A stretch of DNA of 20,458 nucleotides from Balamuthia mandrillaris (Eukaryota > Discosea > Longamoebia > Balamuthiidae), in NCBI GenBank assembly GCA_031835245.1, contig JAVKOQ010000628.1, positions 2,501 through 22,958 on the forward strand. The letters run 5' to 3'. Positions within the stretch are counted from its first letter, which is position 1. Every line of letters starts with the position of its first letter. A model generated the notes under the pieces. That model ran no database searches. It worked only from the letters and a program-made list of their open reading frames with translations, and was not told the origin of the DNA. This document shows positions 10,503-16,544 of this stretch, in pieces. The translations under genes were made by a program, and so were the position numbers.

Positions 10503-10643
10503 GCAAGAAGCCAAAAGGCAAGTCGTGCAAATTGTTCAACTTTTATATAAATGCGTAATGAAAAAAATTGGGTAAAGCTGTAACTGTACAAGAAAAAAAC
10601 CAGAAGAGATAACAGTTGGAAACACACCAGACTGACCCTGCTC

Positions 10644-11529
10644 TTAGTTGAGGAAGATCCAGACGATGCTTGGCTCGGTGGGGTAGGTGACCAGCATCTT
10701 GCACCTGTTAACATAGTCATACCCCTCTGCCAACTTTTGCGCCAACTCTTTCTTAGTGCAACATTTGAAAACGGTGAGGTCACTCTCGTTCTTGTCGGCG
10801 GCGGAGGAGTGGCCGCTCCTTCGAATGGCCTTGCGCTGCAAGATGTGCTGCTGGCAGATGTAGTCCCTCTCCATCATGTTCAGCTTGTTGAACAAGAGGC
10901 CGATGCCATTGTTGGTGACTGCAAGGCCGCTAAAGCCAACCACCTTCAGCAGCTGCTGACCTTGCTCCTCCGTCAGGGGCAGAGCGAGCTGCTGACGCTT
11001 GGCCTTGGCCTCTCTAAGCCTCTGGATGATGGCGTTGAGGTCGGTCATGGCTGTCTGGAAGAAGCTGCGCACTTTGTTGTCCAACTTCTCCAAATGGTAG
11101 ACATGAATTCCGATGGCCGAGTCGCGCTCTGCATCAAATATCTGAAAGAAAGAGAGAACGCATGAGTTTTGTTTGCAAGCAACGAAAGAGTAAAAGAAAA
11201 AGAGTGCTTACCTCTTCGGGACCCAACTCGCCTTCGTCGAGTTCACCGTTGATGAGCTTGTTCCAGCCCTTCTCGTTGAGAGGAATGAAAATAGCGGTGG
11301 CCACAATCTCGCCATCGTCAGGGAGGTCGTAAATCATGCCAAACTCGGGATTCCTCCTGTACCAGGCCTTAAGGGCATTATAGGTGACGTCCTCGCAAGG
11401 GTAGACCTTCTGGTCGAGGCTAAGAAGCAGGTCAAAGTCGGCCTCGCGCACGGGGCGCAGACGCATGTCCTGCAATCGGTCTCCGCAGGTTTCCACAATG
11501 GGCACGTCCTTCTTCATGGAAGCAGCCAT
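10644..11529 (-). CDS. GNAT-like acetyltransferase-family protein
   Basis: Two exons on the - strand, 11529-11212 and 11141-10644, joined by a 70-base intron (donor GTAAGC, the only textbook donor in the window). The model gives 271 residues. The N-terminal MRLRPVREADFDLLLSLDQ (about 22-40) looks like the first strand and helix of a GNAT fold. GEIVATAIFIPLNEKGWN (73-90) and DSAIGIHVYHLEKL after the junction (GPEE/IFDAERD) fit the central strands. GFSGLAVTNNGIGLLFNKLN fits a GNAT-type CoA-binding segment. GNAT enzymes move an acetyl group from acetyl-CoA to an amine, but the substrate here is unknown and I could not identify the canonical R/Q-x-x-G-x-G/A loop with certainty. The chosen start is MAASMKK; the frame stays open upstream to an ATG at 11889, but that stretch is low-complexity with no family match. 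The C-terminal 60 residues are unfamiliar. Confidence 0.75.
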
Positions 11530-11927
11530 GTCGTTAGCGGCAGCAGGAGGGCTCGCTCGTCGGGTGGAGGGGGAGTTGGTCGTCTTGGTCGTGGTAGTAG
11601 GGGCGGCGACGATGGAAGAGGAGGCTATATCGCGTACGTGCACTTCTTCAGCTACTCGTTGCTCCTTTCCGGTCTTCGGGTCCGCGTCGAGGCTCTCCTT
11701 GCTCCTCGTCTTCTTGATTTCTCTCTCGCTCTCTTTCTCTCCGCGCGCTCTCCCTTCTCTCCTGTTGTCCTTGCTTCCTTCTCTCAAAAGAGCACAAGCG
11801 AAAAGCAGAGGGGTAATGGTCCCTTTATTATTTATCCTTGTATTCGCTGCCTTGAAAGGGTTTGATCTTTGGGTGACCGTTGCCTTCAAACAGGAATAGT
11901 AATAAATAATGTCTTAAAGTTTTTTGC

Positions 11928-11961
<34 letters not shown>

Positions 11962-13068
11962 CTTTTCTCTCTCTCTCTCTCTTTACTCTCTATCTACAAT
12001 CCTAGTGCCTCCCTCCCAAAAGCCAGAAACGTTTGGCTTACCTTTTAGTCCTCTCTCCTCCTCCTTCGCTTTTTGCCTCGTCCCTTGCCGCCTTCCTCCT
12101 TGTTGGTTCGCTGTCTGCCTAACTCCCCCCTTTGTCCTCGCTTACGCCTGTTGAGGTGGTTTAGTTCCTTCTTGTTGTTGTGTTTGTTGCTCTTGTTGTT
12201 AACGGTGTTGAAAGGATTGTTGGAATGTTTAGAAGAAGAAGATGAAGTGGAAGTTGAAGAAGAGGAAGAAGAGGAATCGCGGTGGTGGTTTGGTCGTGGT
12301 ATCGTTGCTGTCCTTGAAAGAGGAAAACAAGGGGTTGATTGGTTTGGTGGAAAGGGAAAAAAAAGAGTAGTTAGCACAAAAAAGAAATGAGCTGCTACAA
12401 CGTTTTGTGTTTCCCTTTTTTTCTCCTCTGCAGTAGAGTAGTGGATAGTTAGTCCAAACAAACAAAAAAAAACTGCAGTCAAGAGAGCGGTAAGGTGTAC
12501 AACAGTGGTGAAAAAATAATAATCAAATAATAATACAGCTACTAAGTTAAAAAAAAAACGGAGCCACCAATCGACTGGTAGTGCCCTGTTGTTGTGGGTG
12601 TTCGTGTGTGGTATTACAGAAGAAGAAAGAAAGAAAAAAAAATAAAAATAACAAGAACAATATAGTCAAGTTAGCTTTAAGTTTTTTTTTTGTTGTTGTT
12701 GGCGTGTAGTGGTAAAGTTTGGGTTTTTTTTTAAGGTGTGGGTGTGCGTGAGATGTCAAGTTTGGTTTTGGTTTTCTTCCCCCTTTCCCCACGTAGGGTA
12801 GCAGGAGATTTGCTGTGGTGACTACGGAGAGGCGTAGGTTGTGCAGGTGTGTGTTGTTTTCGTTGTCTCGAACGTGAACAAAATGGAAACCGAAATGGAA
12901 GCACGATTAAAACTTAAGGCAAATTTAAGGTTACCTGAGAGAAACAGAGCGGAGTAAGCCGAAACTCCGAGGAAAAACGAACCTAAAAAAGGTTAAAATG
13001 TCGTAATTTTGAGGACATCCTTAGAAATCCCGTGGATAATTCGAAAATTTCCAAGGAGAAAGCCGTGC
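11530..13068. other. Low-complexity spacer between divergent genes
   Basis: About 1.5 kb separating the GNAT-like gene (-) from SFR1 (+). It contains (CT)n runs (11929-11953 and 11966-11981), C/T-rich, TTG-rich and GAAGAA-rich tracts and A-runs. Open frames occur on both strands (for example - strand 12482-12045 with Ser and Asn runs), but all are explained by simple-sequence composition. No tRNA or other RNA gene was seen. The 5' UTRs and promoters of both genes presumably lie here. Confidence 0.6.
11929..11981. repeat. (CT)n microsatellite, interrupted
   Basis: Two CT runs separated by a GTCG-containing interruption. They lie upstream of the GNAT-like gene; on that gene's strand they read (GA)n. 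This is the one large CT run here that is not inside an intron or downstream of a donor. Confidence 0.85.
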
Positions 13069-13076
13069 TGATGTCA
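13069..13076. promoter_or_regulatory. CRE-like near-palindrome TGATGTCA
   Basis: TGATGTCA (reverse complement TGACATCA) lies 8 bases before the proposed SFR1 start codon. It differs by one base from the TGACGTCA sites seen at other promoters in this window, and TGACATCA itself recurs at 16413. Functional role is inference. Confidence 0.25.
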
Positions 13077-13084
13077 CACTCACC

Positions 13085-13542
13085 ATGGATACCGTAACCA
13101 AGGAAACCTGGCGAATTCCTTCCAAGAAAGTAAAAATAAGAAAAATAAACGCGAGAAGCCGTTGAGCGGAAAAGAATGTCTTCGGTGCTTACTCCTTGGG
13201 CGCCCCTAGCAGGATGTGTTTTTCTTTTTCTCACCTTCCTCAACCACACACAAAGTAGAGCACAAATCACCTCTCCAAGGCGCTGAGCCCCGCCCTGCGT
13301 TCTCGCCTGCGGAAACGCAAAGCTGCCCAGCCGGCCCGTAAAACCAACACCGAGACACTTGCCGACAAGGACTCTGTTGCCGCATCCTCTACAACAACCA
13401 CTTCAACGACAGCGTTATCTGCAACACCATGCGCGGCTTCTTCTGCTCAAGGCACGCCATCTAAGCGGCCGCGAAGAATTTCATACAAAAACACTACTTC
13501 ACCGACTGCCAAGTTGCAGGTATGGGCAACCGCTCTCTCTCG

Positions 13543-13589
<47 letters not shown>

Positions 13590-14085
13590 ACTCTCTCTCT
13601 CCTCTCGCGTCTGCTCGACAATCTCTCAATCTCTTCTCAAAATGCAAGTTGAGGCCAGCCACATTTGAGCAGGTAAAGAAGAAATTGGAGACTGAGATAC
13701 AGTCGCTGGAAGAGCACCTCAAAGAGATTGACCGCAAGAAAGCCATCTATGAGCGCCGACAATTACAAAAGGTTTTCGCCTTCACGCTACTACCCGAGAG
13801 AGAGAGAACGAGAGAGAAGAGAACGAGGAAGAAGGCAAAGATGCTTACAAAAAAAACGTGTAGCAAGAAACAGAAAAAGTTAACGTACTCAGAGACAAAT
13901 GGAAAGAAGCCTGCCAACAAGTGGCCACCGACCTTTTCGCCAAGCTGCAGGGAATGCACAGCGCGGTTCACCAGGGGCTAACAGGGCAACCACAGGAAGA
14001 CCTGACCATGACCCGAATGTTGCAAGAAATGGGCGTGGACTCCAACTTGCTCAACTATTCTGAAGAAGAGGAAACATTTCTCTAA
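13085..14085 (+). CDS. SFR1: SFR1/Mei5 homolog, Swi5-dependent recombination repair protein 1
   Basis: Four exons, 13085-13129, 13259-13519, 13649-13771 and 13864-14085, give 216 residues. Sfr1/Mei5 partners Swi5 to help Rad51 and Dmc1 form and keep filaments during homologous recombination in the nucleus. Evidence: SKALSPALRSRLRKRK matches the conserved ALRERLRK block; a coiled-coil region (EQVKKKLETEIQSLEEHLKE) would pair with Swi5; the C-terminus, LRDKWKEACQQVATDLF then MLQEMGVDSNLLNYSEEEE, parallels the human W-R-S-C-S-Q...LIDHYGLDDKLLHYNRSEEEF ending. An S/T-rich basic linker precedes the coiled coil. The first exon (MDTVTKETW, start context CACCATGG) is chosen because its donor and the TAG acceptor at 13258 close in phase; it is less certain than the rest. 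Intron 3 has a weak donor (GTTTTC) and is placed by homology and phase. It is convergent with DNAJC21. Confidence 0.82.
13545..13601 (+). repeat. (CT)n microsatellite in SFR1 intron 2
   Basis: CT runs of the sense strand, with short interruptions, inside the 129-base intron 13520-13648. The intron has no in-frame stop and would add 43 codons if retained. Confidence 0.85.
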
Positions 14086-14095
14086 GTTTGTGCTG
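14086..14095. other. Ten-base gap between convergent stop codons
   Basis: SFR1 ends at 14085 on the + strand and DNAJC21 ends at 14096 on the - strand. Any 3' UTRs of ordinary length must overlap the other gene's coding sequence, so the mature mRNAs would be partly complementary. Confidence 0.8.
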
Positions 14096-14861
14096 TTATT
14101 TTTTGAAGGCTGCATGCCCCGTTTGTTTGATGTGTTGGAAGAGTTTGTTGCGAGAGCGGAACGTGACGGAGCAGGTCTTGCACCGCAGGGCATTGTCTTC
14201 GGAGGAGGAGGAGGAGGAGGGCGCAGGAGAGCTATTGGTTGCGGCTCTGCTGTCTTTCTTTCGCATTTTTCGTAACATGCGCCTTTCTTTCTTTGTGAAG
14301 GGTTTAGCTGTCTCCTTGGTAATCTTTGCTTCTACTTCCTCTTCTTCGCCTTCATCTAAACCGTTTTCTTTTGCACTGCTTTCCGGTGCGCTTTCGTTTT
14401 CTTCCTGTTCTTTCGCTTCATTTGTGTTGCTCGTTACGTCTGTATCTGCACTTCCTTCATCTTCTTCGTTTTTAGCCTCTTCTTCCTCTTCATCTTCATC
14501 TTGGCTTCCGGTGGAGAACCGCCGGCTTTGTTGCTGATATCTTAACAGCATTTCCCATTCCTCTTCTTCATCATCCTCACTTTCTTGACCATCTGCTTCA
14601 CGTTGTTCCTTTTCAGAGGAGGAATCGGCATCGCCCAACACCACAAACTCTTCGCTATGTTCGCTGTCATTGCCATGTTTTTGCATATCCTCCTCCCCCT
14701 TTGCTCCTTCGTCTTCTTCCTCTTCCGCCTCTTCGTCTTCGTCTTCTGCAGCTAGAGCTGCCTCCAATAGTTCGCGTTCGAGCTTCTTTACATTGGCCAA
14801 ATGCTTTTTAGATTTTTCGTGATTCTGATAACTGCATTTTACCAAATTAATTAACAAACAG

Positions 14862-14895
<34 letters not shown>

Positions 14896-15885
14896 GTGAG
14901 TGAGTGACGAGGAGGAGAAACGTATGGAATAAAACACGTACGATCGCTCAGACTTGAAGCTTTTCTTGCACGCAGGACAAAAGAGCTCGGCTTCTCCATC
15001 CATATGTTTAGCATCAACTGCATCTGCGGCCGCTTGTACATCCTTGCCCTTGCCCTTGCCCTTCTTGTTCTTCTTCCCTCGAGAAAGTTCCTCTGGAGAG
15101 TAAATGTCATCTAAGCCCAGCTTGTCCCATTCCTCCTGAAAGTTCTCCAAGTGCTGCAGTTCTTCGGCCTCTTGCAGTTCTCTAGCGGCCTGCCGCTCTT
15201 CCTCCTGCTGCTTCTTTCTCAGCAACTCCTTTTCTCTCTTCTGTTCTGTTTCTTGTTTCGTTTTAATGAGATGCTCTATAACTCGTTTGTCCTTCTTCCG
15301 CACATGCTCCACCAAGTGCTTTAAGTGATCATAGGTTACATCAAAACTGAGAGAAGATCGAACGAATAAAAGGGGGGAAAAAAAACAACGTACTCTGACT
15401 TGTTCGTTGAAAAGCCTTCGTTCTTTGTCCCTGCATTTCTTGTTTTCCTTCTCCATGAGGCGACGGATCTGTCGGTTGGGGGCCTCCGTCGTCTTGTACT
15501 GGTCGCACCAAGCAAAGTTCTTTTGGGTCACAAAGTTCAGCCAATGGTTGTAAAACTCTTTGACGGCGGGGTAAGGCGTGAAGAGGTCGCCAAAGGCCGG
15601 CGCCGCTGGCGAGCCGTTCTTCTGTTTCTTGTTGGCGGCTGCCTCCTCCTCCTCTTCGGCCAGCTTGGCAAAGAGGCCGCCGTAGACGGTGTAGAAGCCC
15701 TTGGGGCCGTCGTTGTAGCCGGAGAAGCAGCTGTTGTTGAAGAAGGGCCAGAGGTTGATGCCGTGCTCAGCGCCGTCTTCGGCGGTGCCGTCTCCTCCGC
15801 GAAGAATGGCCTCTCGATGATCGTCGTACCTGTTACACATGCGTTTGGAGGAGTTAATCGAAGGAAGAGAAAGAGGAGACCGTGC

Positions 15886-15927
<42 letters not shown>

Positions 15928-16079
15928 GCAACAAACCATGCACGCTCGTGTGGATCGCTTAGCACGTCGTAAGCTTGTTGTAGCTCCTGGAAACGTTCAT
16001 GGGCAAGTTCGGGTTGATGTATGTTCCGGTCTAATGGAGTGAAGAATAAACCGGTCAGAAAAACTGGCCCAAAAAGAAA

Positions 16080-16116
<37 letters not shown>

Positions 16117-16244
16117 AAACCAGGATGCCAAAGCAAGGCTTTTTTACGGTATGCTTTCTTAAGCTCATCCGCCGAGGCATTCCGTTCCACCTCCAACACC
16201 TCGTAGTAGCACCTCATGGTAGCTTGTCCTCCCCCGCTCATCAT
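14096..16244 (-). CDS. DNAJC21: DNAJC21/Jjj1 homolog, J-domain co-chaperone of 60S ribosome biogenesis
   Basis: Five exons on the - strand: 16244-16121, 16030-15937, 15829-15394, 15318-14942 and 14831-14096, giving 588 residues (human about 531-576). Yeast Jjj1 and human DNAJC21 stimulate Hsp70 to release export factors such as Arx1/PA2G4 from cytoplasmic pre-60S particles. The J domain spans about residues 12-80 with an intact HPD (40-42) and [21 protein letters not shown]. The Jjj1-specific middle part follows: [25 protein letters not shown], the [16 protein letters not shown] block, and the charged helix with [19 protein letters not shown] then [13 protein letters not shown], which fixes the intron 3 junction. 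The first C2H2 U1-like finger is C332-x2-C335...H348-x5-H354; the second, at the end, is C561-x2-C564...H577-x5-H583. A long Glu/Asp/Ser acidic tract separates them. MM start at 16244 or 16241. Confidence 0.95.
14867..14906 (-). repeat. (CT)n and (CACT)n run in DNAJC21 intron 4
   Basis: On the gene's strand this reads CACT repeats followed by about 13 CT units, within intron 14941-14832. On the + strand it appears as GA repeats followed by GTGA repeats. Confidence 0.85.
15889..15922 (-). repeat. (CT)n microsatellite in DNAJC21 intron 2
   Basis: About 16 CT units on the sense strand, beginning shortly after the GTTTGTT donor of the 107-base intron 15936-15830. Confidence 0.85.
16084..16113 (-). 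repeat. (CT)n microsatellite in DNAJC21 intron 1
   Basis: About 15 CT units on the sense strand, starting 7-8 bases after the GTTTGTT donor of the 90-base intron 16120-16031. The intron splits the aspartate codon of the HPD motif. Confidence 0.85.
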
Positions 16245-16366
16245 TATTCTCTGCTACTTTGTTTTTTTTCTTCCTTTTTTCCTTTCCTCCCTTCTTGTCT
16301 TTCCTTTCTTCCTTGTTCTTTGCTTGCTTCGTTGGCTGGTAAGAGTGTTCTCTTTTTTTTTTAAGG

Positions 16367-16376
16367 TTAGGGTTAG
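16367..16376. promoter_or_regulatory. Telobox-like TTAGGGTTAG
   Basis: The core is 1.7 copies of TTAGGG, in the context AAGGTTAGGGTTAGCG. Read the other way it is CTAACCCTAACC. Telobox elements (ACCCTAA) occur in promoters of ribosome-related genes in several eukaryotes and are bound by Tbf1/TRF-like factors. Here it sits beside DNAJC21, a ribosome-biogenesis gene. The functional link is inference. Confidence 0.35.
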
Positions 16377-16436
16377 CGTCTCACATGGTATGCCAGGACG
16401 ACGCGGATGAAGTGACATCATCTCAAGATCTCATTT

Positions 16437-16444
16437 TGACGTCA
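16437..16444. promoter_or_regulatory. CRE-like palindrome TGACGTCA
   Basis: A perfect TGACGTCA about 100 bases before the NXF1 start and 190 bases before the DNAJC21 start. A one-mismatch form, TGACATCA, lies 24 bases to its left. Confidence 0.45.
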
Positions 16445-16544
16445 TGGAAAGATCAAGTCGATCAGCGTGCACAAAATCACAACAAAACCAGAAGAGTTGC
16501 TGCAGCAAACCCAACAACAAGACAACAAAAAAAGAGGAAAGAGG

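Larger units (their letters stand above)
9932..10643 (-). promoter_or_regulatory. Upstream region of the Rab gene (spacer to the GNAT-like gene)
   Basis: A 712-base spacer between two tandem - strand genes. Read toward the Rab gene it contains a good TATA-like element (TTATATAAAAG, 10550-10540), a long (CT)n run (10498-10461), a TGACGTCA palindrome (10406-10399) and then A/T-rich sequence. The 3' UTR of the GNAT-like gene must also lie here. Promoter assignment is inference; the TATA-like element is about 610 bases from the start codon, so a 5' UTR intron or a closer start site is possible. Confidence 0.4.
16245..16544. promoter_or_regulatory. Divergent DNAJC21/NXF1 promoter region
   Basis: Exactly 300 bases separate the two start codons, so both 5' UTRs and promoters are squeezed together. 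The region contains a pyrimidine-rich tract just upstream of DNAJC21 as read on + (16250-16330), a T-run, a TTAGGGTTAG motif (16367-16376), TGACATCA (16413-16420) and TGACGTCA (16437-16444). An in-frame ATG at 16467 could extend NXF1 by 26 residues, but MSERSRGGG at 16545 looks the better start. Confidence 0.5.

Noticed and set aside
11530-11889. In-frame N-terminal extension of the GNAT-like protein to an ATG at 11889
   Set aside because: No methionine between 11889 and 11529, low-complexity composition, and the conserved part starts just after MAASMKK.
12045-12482. A 145-codon - strand open frame rich in Ser, Asn and Lys
   Set aside because: Composition follows the simple repeats beneath it; no family match and no splice-consistent link to a neighbour.
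12883-12929. ATG with a phase-compatible donor as the first exon of SFR1 (METEMEARLK)
   Set aside because: Possible, but the exon at 13085 has a better start context (CACCATGG), a shorter intron and also closes in phase.
16365-16378. Telomere or interstitial telomere remnant
   Set aside because: Fewer than two TTAGGG units, in an active promoter between two intact genes; a promoter motif or chance is more likely.
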